Origin: Penelope pileata
Taxonomy: Eukaryota; Chordata; Aves; Galliformes; Cracidae
DNA: 64,000 nt
Direction of reading: 5' to 3'
NCBI GenBank assembly: GCA_013396635.1
Contig: WBMW01005750.1
Coordinates: forward strand, 109,538 to 173,537
Shown: in pieces, positions 25,941 through 37,700 of the stretch
Position numbering within the stretch: the first letter of the stretch is position 1
Layout of the letters: each line of letters opens with the position of its first letter
The notes under the pieces: model-generated
Databases searched by the model: none
What the model saw: the letters and a program-made list of their open reading frames with translations, nothing else
What the model was told of the DNA's origin: nothing
Translations under genes and position numbers: made by a program

Positions 25941-27746
25941 TTGGGATTGCCTCTAAAACATTCTTCATATGGAACCTATCAAAAGACCAGAATTACAAGG
26001 TTTTGACTAATAGACACAAATGAGAGAAAATATTTTAATTTGGGACTTCTATTTGCTAAACTACAATCTGAGCAGAACAGAGCCCTGGAGTGATTACTTC
26101 AGCTGTGTTCAGTGGGTGACATGTTAAGCTGACTGCTCTGGGGTAGTCCGGCTGTAACCCTTGCAGAGCACTCCTCTACTTGCATTGACTAGACATGAGA
26201 ATTTTTGGATGATGCAACATCTCTGTGATAGCTTCTTTGTCCCACTGTGACCATCACAAAAAGAGGTGGTATGATGGTGGCATTGCCTTGCTTCGGCAGA
26301 GTTTAATGGCTAGCTGACCACCTTGTGTTAGCAGACAAATTGCTCATCTTTTAGCCCTAGTTTTGAGGTGAGGTGATTGCCTGTGTGTCGTTGTAGTCTT
26401 CACAAGGCCCAGAGCACCCTTGAGACTGAGTGGACATAAATGTGAAAATGCACTGATGAGGCCCACATGGCTGGAGACAGTGACTCACAATTCTCTTTTT
26501 GCTACCCTCTGCGTAAATTCCATGCTACAAAAGTCTGCACCCAATTCTGTTTCTTCCCTGTCCTCGTTCTTCCTTGTCCTCCTGCAGTTCAAGACTAGCT
26601 GGCATTGCCTCAGAACTGCCAAAATAAAACGTCTACCTCTAAACTAAGACAACAACCTGAAAAGTCCAAGTTCAGATTAATATACTTTGCTTCAGTATTA
26701 TAGCTGCTTTGCCAACAATACTATTTAATAAGCAAATCTGATTAAATTTTGAGAGAATCTAAGATTCTGAGTTATGGCTGGGATCTCGTAGTGATAGGTT
26801 TTTATATACACAGAATAAAGCAATAATTCTTTTGTTCAGATGTTGCAAATTCCATACTTACACACAAATCCATGTATGAAATATAGTGAAAGAAATACTG
26901 TATATGAAGACAGATTTTGTCAAATTACTGCTTTTCAAGATACATGTTAGATTAATAAGTTAGACTGACACAGTAGGAAGCTGAAGATCATAAGACATGT
27001 TTTATGGTGCATTAAAATCTCATGACAATTTCAGAGAGTTAACATAATATATTATTCAGAGTTAAATACTGCTTTGAATGATAAGAGCTATGTGCCATCA
27101 GGCTATGATACAATACAGCTTTGAAATATCAATTTTCATTTATCAGTGAGGTCATTTACATAGCAAAAGCAAGAACATAATGATGTATTTTTTCCCTATC
27201 TAAGAGAAAAAATGCATGTCTTTTCCAACATCCAGAAAATAAGAAAATATTTTGAGAAAGCCATTATTAAGTCATTTAACCTTTCATAGAAAATAAATGG
27301 ACATGGATTTAGTTATAAAGCTGCAAGTAAACATATTCTGATTTCCTGTATTGAATGTAAGTAAACTTATTTAAACTCTAGGGGAAATATTGTATTCAGG
27401 CACAAATGCATTACTGTAACTGGGTTTTTGAGAAATGGCATCTATTTATCTGATATTTCTGTAAATGACACAGAAAAGCCATGCAGCCATGCAGTCCTCC
27501 TCTACAACTTCACCCCAAAGAGGAATTCATCAGAATGAGTTACTTAGAGCTGCACATTGCCCTTAATCCATGTATGGAATACTGCATTGCAAGGCCTTTA
27601 AGCTGATAGAAGGGTATGTTCATGCAGATAATGGAAAAGAGAACAGCTGATAGAGACAGTGGATGGGGCATGAGATCAAAAGGTACCTTTATCCTCAAAT
27701 CTCAGTCTAGCTTCCTCCATCCTTATGTGGGTTGAGAACCACAGAA

Positions 27747-27766
27747 GTCACCACCACTGTGGTGAC
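27747..27766. repeat. Perfect inverted repeat, 8-bp arms, 4-nt loop
   Basis: GTCACCAC and GTGGTGAC flank CACT. The inner ACCACTGTGGT-like word resembles two opposed RUNX-type cores (ACCAC/TGTGGT). The function is unknown and the resemblance may be chance. Confidence 0.7.
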
Positions 27767-28727
27767 CACTCTGGAGAGCACCAGGCTCTCTCTCTCCCTG
27801 CATTAGAAAAGCCTAGCATTATGTTTTATTTGAAATACTAAATCTGCTCTTCCTTTCCCTTTTGTATCACAGCTTCTGATCTGATGGCCCAAATTTCAGC
27901 ATGCAGTAGCCCTTACGTGGCCGTGGGGGACAGTCAGTACAGAGGTGCTGTCGAAAACTCTGCTATAGAAGCCCTGGAGAAAGCACCTCTTGGGCACAGT
28001 AGATCTGCACCCTTAGAGCAAGGGGGTGATAAGGCCTCCAAGCCACAACAGCAATTGATTCAGGTCAGAGCAGGAAATCCCAGCCACCTGTGCCTGGACA
28101 TGAGCTAGTGCAAGCAGGCCTTTATCCACCATCCTCCCTGACATCTTCTGCATTAGGACTAAACTGTTATTTACACTGTAATCTTTAATCACAACAGCAG
28201 GCAGATCAGGTCAAAAGCAGTCATTTAAACCGGCTCCAGGGCTTACAGCTTTGGAGTGGGCTGTAAAAGCTCATGCGTATTCTCAGTCTCTCTAAAGTGT
28301 GCACCTGAAAAAGGACACCATGCCATCCTGTTTGGCTCACTGTACTAGGAATTCAATGTGTGTCACAAGCAGTGTTGATTTTGTGATGTAATTTTAAAAA
28401 CCCTTCAACTCACAGGAACCAGCTGCTATGTGAGCATGAAGAAGTTAAAAAACAGGGTACTGGAGTGTCCATCAGCAGCCCAGTGCACAGCACAGCCTCT
28501 GTCCTGACTTTGAGTAGCACGCTAGGCTGAAGCCTGATAGCGACGCTAGGTATGTTGCACCAAGTCTGGCTGAACTATAGAGTCAGGGTAATCTCTCACC
28601 AGCTATTTCTCCGTATTGACAACATCCATTGTTACTGCCAAAGCTTTTTCTGCAGCAAGGTTTCCTTAGGTTTCCTTCTCTTTTTGTCATGAATCTTTGT
28701 CCTTTACTTCTTTTCTTTTTTCCTTCC

Positions 28728-28742
28728 TTTTTTTTTTTTTTT
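28728..28742. repeat. Poly-T run (15 T)
   Basis: A T homopolymer at the end of a longer C/T-rich tract starting near 28,680. Confidence 0.85.
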
Positions 28743-29010
28743 AAAGCAGCTGTGATATAAAAGGGAAAGGAAGGGCAGATTTATTATTTCGAATAAAAGA
28801 TAATGTTAGGCTTTTCTAATGTATTTTATCGTGCAGTGTAATTGCATGTGTCAGTCACTGTGCACTTGCCTCTGTGGAGGTGACAAAGAGGCCTGCAACA
28901 GTAAAGCAAATTTAAATTAGCATTTAAAAGACCTGTACCTTTAAACCTTTAAACTTTTTTGCTTTTCCCCTCCGTCATTCCCTTCATACACACTAACATT
29001 TCTGGAGTCT

Positions 29011-29095
29011 TTTTTTTTTTTTTTTAATGTCACTGGCCTTATTGACATTGTATCAGAGTGAGACTGTGATGAGCCTGTACAGAAAAAAAAAAAAA
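29011..29095. repeat. T17 and A13 runs flanking 55 bp
   Basis: T17 (29,011-29,027) and A13 (29,083-29,095) enclose about 55 bp of ordinary sequence. The runs are complementary, so a folded transcript could pair them, but homopolymers this close together are common in AT-rich DNA. Confidence 0.8.
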
Positions 29096-31854
29096 GGCTG
29101 GTGTCAGGCCACTGTCAGATCCAACTGGACTGTGAGGAAAGAATCAAACAGCCTCCTTTCAACATGATTGATGGCTTCTCCAGATTTAGCTTAATAATTG
29201 TGTGCATTTGTGCACTTTGAGTCCACTGCAGTGATAATTCCTGTGCTGCTTTTGTCATCCCTGCTGAAGTATATTGTCAAGGTTTGCACGTGGCTGAGAC
29301 CAGTGCAGGGACAAAGATCAAAACCCAACCATCAGCTCCTGCAAATTCCTTCCAGTGTTGCCAGCCTCAGTTGTTGGAATGAGCTGGGAGTGGACAAAGG
29401 GAACATATCACTATAAAAATTAGCGTCCTTCGTTTTCAAAAACAAGGATGAGATTCACATCCACATACACAGTGAGCAGCCTGATTTTCAATAGTGCTGA
29501 AAACTGGTAGGTGTGCAATGCACTCAGGGAGAAAAGGAATGGAAGATCAGAGACTTCAGAACAGAATTAGGAATGAATTTTCTGCCAGCGTGGTCAGGTC
29601 CCAGCCAGGTCCCCAGCTGCGGGGCAGCCCCTGATGCAAGCCCTAGACAAGCACCGTCACCCCACAGGATCTGATTCCACCACATTTGTTTTCAGACTCA
29701 TTTGTCAACAACAAAAGAACAAAGTTCAAGCAAAATGCTAGGGTGTCATTTCATACCAATAATGAACAAGGCTAAAGACACCTCCTGTAGATTAATGACT
29801 GGCTGGAACCAGTTAATCACCTCAAGCCATTAACCCTAACTATTATTAAGCTCTAGGATCTAAACCAAGTCCTCAATCACTGTGGCTGCTATTCATCCCT
29901 CTGATTTCCACACCCGTCCTCCAATCTCTCCTCTACTCCCACCCCAAAAAATCAGCTAAAAATTGCATTTTGGAATTAGTATGACATGCATGTAAAGATA
30001 GAAGGCAGATACACAGATTGTGGAAGGGGTCCATTTCTCACTTATTTGAGAGCAATATTCATTTCATATAACGTATGTGTGTATGTGCACAAGGTATTTG
30101 TGGGCATTGAAAACCTAACATGTTAGGCAATCAAGGCTCACCAGTCTTTCCACAGAGTACTTTAGTTAGCAGGAAACAAGAGGAAGAGGGCAGGGAGAAA
30201 GAACCTGGGGTGAAGGGAGGCAGAAAAACGGGGAAAAAGCTGCAGGACATAACTCTGACTATTCAGCTTTCTGAAGAGGAATCTATTCATAAACTTCCTG
30301 CTTGATGTATTCTGATGGGCTTTTGTTTCAGTTTATTTTATAACCCTATTGTACAGTAGGCAGCCTGTTGTTTGCTCTAATCATCTGTTTCCATGACCTT
30401 CACCTTTATTGATTCAGCTTCTCCCTAAGTTTAATGCAGTCTCTGAAATTAAAGCCATTTTTCTCCAGACTGAGTTGGTTAACAGAAGATTTGCTTTTAA
30501 GAGAAGTAGAAATCATTTTGATTAGTAAAAAGTGATTTCAAGCACAGAAAACAAGATTAAAGTAAATAAAACCTCTTCACAGAGCTAAGTGATAGAAGGG
30601 GAATTCTGGCTCATAAATAATGTCTGTGTTTTTAAAAATGTTAAAAAATGAACGAGATAAATAAAAGTAGCATTGCTTATAGTATATTTACAAGTGTTAT
30701 CAAGTACTGCAGATTTGAAGAATAAGTTACACAGGATTTTATTTTCCCCTCCCAGATGTTATTTTAATCAGGTTTGTAATTGCAATAGATAGAGAAACAT
30801 ATTATATGAAGTAATTTTGCTCAACAGATATAGCAATGTAACTCAGCATTTTGCAATGGTAGCAGGTGAGATTATAAATCAAAGACAGAATTTACTACAA
30901 GAATATATTAAGCCAGATCCCATTTTACTTAACATTTATAGTTCTGATTTGATTATGCAACTTGTTTGCTTAACTTTATTACTGCATTAAACTCCTTCCT
31001 CCTTGATATAATCCATTCTCTAATGTCTACTGTCAACCTTCAGTTTCACTTTTCGGTAAGAAAAGCATCCAGTTGTTTCTTACTCATAATATTTTAAAAA
31101 CTGCAGGCTCTTTCCACAGTCACACATACCGGATTGGATTCTGCAGCCCCTTTACCTCACTTGAAACCATAAGGAGTTATCAGAGATAAGCAGACTGATC
31201 CAAACCCACCACAGTAAAGGAAAATCATCTGCTGACCTCACAGAGCTTTGGACCATTCCTGCTCCGACAGCAGACGTTCATTTCCAGTTCTCGGACTCTT
31301 CCAGGGTAATAGTAAATGTACTACCCAACTCAGCTCTAGTAACGAGCAGCAAAATGAACCAGAGAGAACATGCAGTGCAAGTGAATATACCTATTTTTTT
31401 CTATACCATACATAAGATTCAGAAGGGTAAAAAGAAATCATGGAATTATCCTCATCTAAAAAAGAATTGAGAAAGAAACTGCAGAGAAACCTTCAATTAC
31501 ATTTTTTCTTATTCTCCTTCTCAAATACTTTGTTGCCATTATTTTTACATCATTACCACAATGTCATTTCTGATAAAAGACCCTCGTGAATTAATTAAAC
31601 ATTTATCTTATAAATCTTTGAACCACATACTGCTTTCTGTTAAACGGCACCGATTTACTGGAACAGAAACCAAACAGCAGCTGCAGAACCACCACTTCCT
31701 GTTGATAGCCAAACCTGAGTTCTGCAAGCTCACCAGTTAGCATCTGTTGTCTGGAGTTTCCCCTATGGTGCTTCAGTTGTGCTTTCCCTAGGTATTGTTT
31801 TGTTTTCATCCCTGAGAGTTTTCTAAAATTCCTCTGAAATTGAACAACTGTCAA

Positions 31855-31873
31855 AATAAATAAATAAATAAAT
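31855..31873. repeat. (AAAT)n microsatellite
   Basis: About 4.5 uninterrupted AAAT units. Confidence 0.85.
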
Positions 31874-32322
31874 GCTACTATGGTTAAAAAGAAAAAAAAG
31901 CAAAAAAAGCTCTTTAAGCAGATGACTCAGGGGACAGTTTCTCAACAGAGACAAACATGCTGGTTCTTTCTCCACAAATAGAACAATTTTGGGGCCTATT
32001 TAAATGTGTTGAACTCAAGGAACATATTAATACTGCACTATTTCATTTAGAATAGAATATTTTTCTCTACTGAGTAGCTGTATTGAATTATGTGTGGCAG
32101 TAATTAGCACATTCACCTTTATATCACATATGTCTTTCACAGAAACTATTTTCAGTTATCGTTAATGTCAAGGCACTACATGCTCAAAATTTAACACTAG
32201 AACTAGAAAACAACAACACAATATCAACTATAATTGTACATAAGCTTTTTCACATACCCCCCCACCCCACACAAACATAAAAGACTTTAATTACTGACTC
32301 AAATGTCATTTCTTGTACCCAA

Positions 32323-32480
32323 CCACAGAAGGGACCTTCTAGGTTAATAAGGCCAATCCCCAGTTATTAGAGGCAGCTGCACTGCGTAAGCCAAGCCATG
32401 AAAATACCAAACTCCTTAAAACAGCTATGATTTTTGCAATTATTACACCCATCAAGGTGTCCCAGAGCTTTATTCCTGAG
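32323..32480 (-). mobile_element. Possible ancient CR1 3' end, antisense
   Basis: CAGAAGGGACCTTCTAGG at 32,327, followed by a CCAATCCCC block near 32,353, resembles the reverse complement of the CR1 3' end, where a purine-rich 'GAAGGGACC' word precedes the 'GTCCAACCCC' word. The similarity is short and the rest of the stretch is only loosely CR1-like, so the right boundary is a guess. It may be a chance match. Confidence 0.3.
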
Positions 32481-34696
32481 AAGTCTCAAAAGCACCCTCT
32501 CATTTTCAGTCAAGTTTATGTGTTGCTGGATCATACTTTGCTTTTTCTTTCCAGAGCAAGCACTGTCCTTTTGCTTAAACAGCTCCTCTGCATGCACTGA
32601 CATTCTTACAGAACAATATTTTCCATACTCATTGTTTGTTTTATGAATCTAAATAGATTGGCTTGCTCATCTTTATTTCTAAGGCAAACTCTTCTTTCAT
32701 TTGTTAATTCCTGTAGCGTCCTTCAACTGTTCCCACATAATTTCATTTTCAACGACCAACATCAAGCTCCGGATGTTGCTTTACCTGGCCTTTGTACAAT
32801 GGTGTTATTGCTTCTTTGCTGTCATTGGGAATCACTCCCCTGATGCATCCTAGAAAATATCATCACACTTTCCTTCTCCTAGGCTGTGTGTCAATGCTTG
32901 TGATAATACCATGCTAAACTATGCTGAAAAAGAACATTATAGAATCTAATATTTTCATGGAAATTAGGATTAATATTAGGAGAATTCTGTATTTTCCACC
33001 TTTCTCCTCTTTCCTTGTAAAGGCAATATGTCATCAAAATATTTGTACCAGGTCCAATGACTTTTATGGAACAATGTTTTTCAGTGCTCAAAAGTCCTTA
33101 GTTAACCTAAACTGAGGAAAACAAGAGAGAAAACATTTTTGGTTTTAAGGTGATGGTCAGATTGTGAAGCTCTTCAAAATGTGAAACAACAAATCTAAGA
33201 AATAAATCAAAGCAAAGTGTTTGATTCTAACTTTTAGATGCTTAGTTCACTATGTATTTCTTATGTGATACTCATGTCCATAAGTGATAGATGAGATTGT
33301 TATTCACAGGCATACCAGTCTGCAAAAAAATACTTTGGTCTGAGAAATAAGTGAGGCAGAAGATGAAGATAGGATGTTTTGGATAAGATGTAGGGTAAGA
33401 ACTCAGCAGAAGGGATGGTGACAGATTGTTTAATAGTGGAACTGTCTCCATCATCTTACTCGCAAAGGAAGCAAGCGAGTAAAGCCTTGGGAATTATGGC
33501 CTATAAACAGCTTGCTTTATAAGTAATTGACAGCTTCAATTGCTATGATACATCAATCTCAGGGGAAGGAAGCTAAAATGCTTGCTGCATAGCCTTGGAA
33601 GGCCTTTTTCCTAGTCGACTGCAGGAAACAGTCAAAAGTATTTTCTCCTGGTGTTGCACATAAATATGTGTTTGTATAAAGCAGAACAAAAGAAAGCAGC
33701 ATGTTTTAGAAACCGAGAGTAGATTTGATAGTTTTTCACCACAAATGCAAATTCTTTAAAACAAATGAACTTTTACATCACCGCAGATGAACACTTTGAT
33801 TGATATGGAGCTGGTCTGGAGCTAGTCTATGAATGTGGTCAAAATTATTGCTGATACATTTCTCTTTTGATGATGCAATTTCAGAGTTGTCCAAAAGCTA
33901 CAGCATAAAGCATGGTCATTGACCACACTTCAGTTTAAAAACACAGGTCAGTAGCTCAATGTCACTTTGAAATAACATGAGGCTACGTGGAATAATGGAT
34001 CTGTATATTTGCAGTTCAGAGTTCATGTAAGTGTGAAACTAATGGCACTAGTAAAAGCCAGGCAAAGCATCAGCAAGCAAGCTGTAAGCTTTCCTCTCCT
34101 CAGTCAGGGTCTATTTCAGCCCTATTATTGAAGGTCTGGACAGAGGCTGCCAGATGTGTAACTGCTTGCCACTGCGACAAGAGTTTCTGATGCTCAACAA
34201 AGTGCCAAAGATGAGACATGATTTCTTGTCCCTTGCTGTCTCAACAAGGAGTTGGGCACAGGTGTCTAAAGAGGAAGACTAGGTGAATAATGACCAAGTA
34301 TTTATTGGCTATAGAAAGTAAAAAGCATGATTCAGAGTTCAAAAAGTACAACTACTGAACCTTTGTTTCCCACTACTATGATGTAATTAAACAAGTATAA
34401 TAATAATAATAATAAAAAAAAAAAAAGGCTGTCCTAACTATACAACAATACATTAGGTCTGAATTAAAAGTGCAAATTGCACTTCAAAGATAAAGAATAA
34501 ATGTGCCCAATACCAGACCAAGTGACACACTGACATAAGGAGATATCAGGAGAGCTAAACTGATTTTCCCCCCACAGAAATGCCAAAGTAAGCCACAGCT
34601 TACAATAGACTGTTGGACAAGCCAAGGAGCCTTCCCTGTGAAAGCCACTGTGACCGTGAAGTTACGAAGAATGAAGTGCACAGCAGTGTGGAGCCA
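32481..34696. other. Anonymous non-coding DNA
   Basis: No gene or repeat family is recognised. A (TAA)n plus poly-A tract lies at 34,397-34,426. Frames are below 80 codons and lack domains. Confidence 0.55.
34397..34426. repeat. (TAA)n microsatellite ending in poly-A
   Basis: Five to six TAA units followed by about 12 A. It is probably polymorphic. Confidence 0.9.
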
Positions 34697-34757
34697 AGAA
34701 CTGGACTTGATGATCTTTGTGGATCCTTTCCAACTCAGGATATTCAGTGAGTCTATG
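34697..34757 (+). mobile_element. CR1 LINE 3'-terminal fragment
   Basis: CTGGACTTGATGATCTTTGT at 34,701, then the GGATCCTTTCCAACTCAGGA word and a TATTC...TCTATG ending (34,741-34,757), match the last roughly 60 bp of avian CR1. They follow the usual order: GGACTTGATGATCTT, then a C/T-rich TTTCCAA word, then the terminal ATTCTATG repeat. Upstream sequence does not continue as CR1 that I can recognise, so this is a strongly 5'-truncated insertion, as is common for CR1. The inserted copy is non-coding. Confidence 0.85.
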
Positions 34758-37700
34758 GAGCAGTTCCCCTGGGCCAGTATGTGTCCCTGCCAGCAGATTG
34801 CTCTGAGCCACGGAAGAGCAGAGGGGTTAATAATCTGTACAGGTGTGCATACCCAGTAAATAATAAGGCCCTAAAGATGTGTTTTAAAAGGCTCCTCAGC
34901 AACTTTGCCAGCTGTTTCTAAATTTCAGAGCTTTTAGAGCACCTAACTCTATTAGGCTTCTACTGCAGCCTACAGTTCAGAAGGAAAAAAAAGACCTACT
35001 GCAATACTCGGTGCTGATGTCAACACAATGTAAAGAAGTGACTATTTGGGGCTGAACTCCACATTTTTCAGTTCATTTTCTTCAGATTTCCACCCAGAAC
35101 ACATCTAAAGCTACAAATTATTTGTTGTTGTTCCAGTAATTACTGCTTTGAAGATGAAAAGTTATAAAATTCTTCCATATCTACCTAGGGAGACAATTAA
35201 AAGAAATCTAACTTGTTTATTTTGTTTTTTATTGTCATCTGCTAACAAACCTTGAACCAATGCAGAAGGCATACAGAATAGTCCTGAGGTTTCATCAATA
35301 TTACCCTGAAAATGAACGTAGCCAGGATTACATTTGTCATATACTTGTTTGTATTGCAATATTTATCACAACAATAGCATTTTAATGTCAACGCAGACCT
35401 GTTTAATCTGTGCCTAGCTTATCCATATGTCTGGCTAGCTGAGAGACTTAAGTCGTAACTAATCTAAACAACATATGTACCACTGATTTACTCATCTTAA
35501 TTTTATGTTAATTCAAGTGAAAAATGACCTTAGTAACTGTGTCAGATGAAGCAGATCCGATCAGTATTCTGTGAAAACTGAAAATAAGCTGCCTTAATTT
35601 AAACACTGGTCTAATTCATTGGTTCTTATTGTTTTATACTTACAGAATCCATCCAGGGTAGAAGAAAAAGAGCATATGGACAATCAAAGCACAGAAAGCT
35701 GAAAAAGCCTGTTTATAAATACACACTCCTACTGAGAGATGCGAAAAGCACAAATTAAATTACATAAGCGATACAATTTGTAGCTTCATCATTCGCTTGC
35801 AATAATGCAGAAGGATTTGCTGAACGTGAAAAAAGAAACCCTAAGTCGATCATAGAAGTGTACAGAGCGAGGAAATGCTCTTGATCAGAGGAATGGCACA
35901 CAATGAGACTGCTTCCTGCTGTAGCGTGTGCTGCTAAGCGCTAATCTATTCCCATGGAGATGAAAATTGAGGATGCAGGGCAAAGCCAATCCTGCCTAGA
36001 TTTTGACCTATGTCTCTAGGCAGATTAGTCATTTTAAATAGAAAAATCACCCAAACAGTACTACTATTTAGTATCTTTTTTCTGTGTTTATGTTTAAAAC
36101 CTCTTTATTCTCCTCTTTACCCCTGAAATCTTCCCTCCTTCGCTACTCATTTTCACATACTCCAGCTTCCTGGACCTAGGATTGGTATAAATCAGATTTC
36201 TGAGGGTGAGTTATCTGGTCTCTGTGCAGAAACCTTTTTGTCTTTAGAAATTTAAAGTGTCTTGCCAGGTAAGTGCAGTATTTGGAGTATGTACATGAAG
36301 TTGTATTTACTCTGTTTACATCCACAGCATGAGATGGTTAGCTGCTTTTCCTATTATTCAGTTTTCCTATACCTACGCTACACTCCATCAATCTTACTGT
36401 TGAAGACCAAGATGGGAACAGAGAGGATGAGTCAGGTGTTTGTCACACCTTCCCAGGTATACAGATCATACCCTATACGTGTTTTTTTGTGATTCATGAA
36501 CAGGCACCTCCTCTCTACCCCTTCACACACGGTCCTCTCACGCCACATTCAGTCTTTCTTGATAGAAACCCCAGCAACTGCACTAGAAGTGAATATGGGC
36601 CTATGGGCAGTAGGAAGGCAGTGGACCTACTTAGATTTGGTGCAATGAATCTCAGTTAACCCAGATGCAGAAACATACATTAGGTGGCCTTAAATAGCCC
36701 CAAACCCATCATTTCTAATTTCACTAATCAGCAGAAGTAGAACCAGATGAGAAGCCTCCTTTCTCCCCAGTGCTTCCCCTGCTTCTTCTGCCTTCTTGCT
36801 GATTCTGGAGACATGGGACAGCAGGACATACTGGTGTCCTGCAAAATGTCGCACAGGACAGCTGCTCCATTTCAGGTTTGCCAAGACCTGCATAAACCAT
36901 GGTGATGTTATTTGTCATTTTGAAGGCATATGTGGACTTTTTGGGAAGCTGGTTTCTGCTTGGTGGATACTGCCCAAGTTGTGGCACAGCACAACCCTCC
37001 CTCAATGAGAACGCCAGTTGCTCACAGTCCTTCCCCCAGAATTTTTGTTGTCTTCCGAAGGTGCAAACTGCTCCTGAGGACCAGAGCAGAAAATAAATGC
37101 AAAGCTGTTCCAAGCCAAACCATAAGGTGAACCATAAGGTGAACCATAGGGTGAACTACAGAACAGTGTTTTTAAATGGAAATCCCGCATATTTTTAACA
37201 CTCTATTCTTGCAAATGCCTTCTTCATTTTGCCTTAAGCTTTCTGGAGAAAGTAGGATCAGATCTATGAAATTCAGACAGATTTTTCTGGTTAGCTGAGA
37301 GTGAAGGATAAGCCAAAATCAGGCATGAAATTGAAAACTGTGACAAGGAAATAAGCTGTCAGAGGCCTTGGATGAAATACATGACCTTGCAGCCTTTCCA
37401 TCTCTTATTTCATTAATTAAAGTGATCATTAGCAGTTTTCTTAATTATGCATAATATTTCTGATTTTCTGTAGTCCTTGCTTTGTCCCCATCCAGTTCTT
37501 ACAGACCGATTTCATCTCACTTTAGTTTACTTCTGGATTTTAATATGAAATTAAAGAGATAATTAACTTTATAGCCTGTTCATAGAGTACCAGCAACAAA
37601 ATTTGAAAAGATGTGTTACTGTAAGCAATATTATTAGCAAATGTAGAGGTGAAAAGTGAACAGATCTTGCTAGATTTTTCTGAACTCAGCAGCAGAAAAG

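Larger units (their letters stand above)
25941..32322. other. Anonymous AT-rich non-coding DNA
   Basis: No gene signal. Homopolymer runs lie at 28,728-28,742 (T15), 29,011-29,027 (T17) and 29,083-29,095 (A13). A perfect inverted repeat lies at 27,747-27,766. The AT-rich sequence at about 28,790-28,960 and 30,340-31,060, with ATTA and TTTAAA core words, has the look of conserved non-coding enhancer DNA, but one sequence alone cannot show conservation. A (AAAT)n tract sits at 31,855-31,873. Frames are at most 83 codons. Confidence 0.5.
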
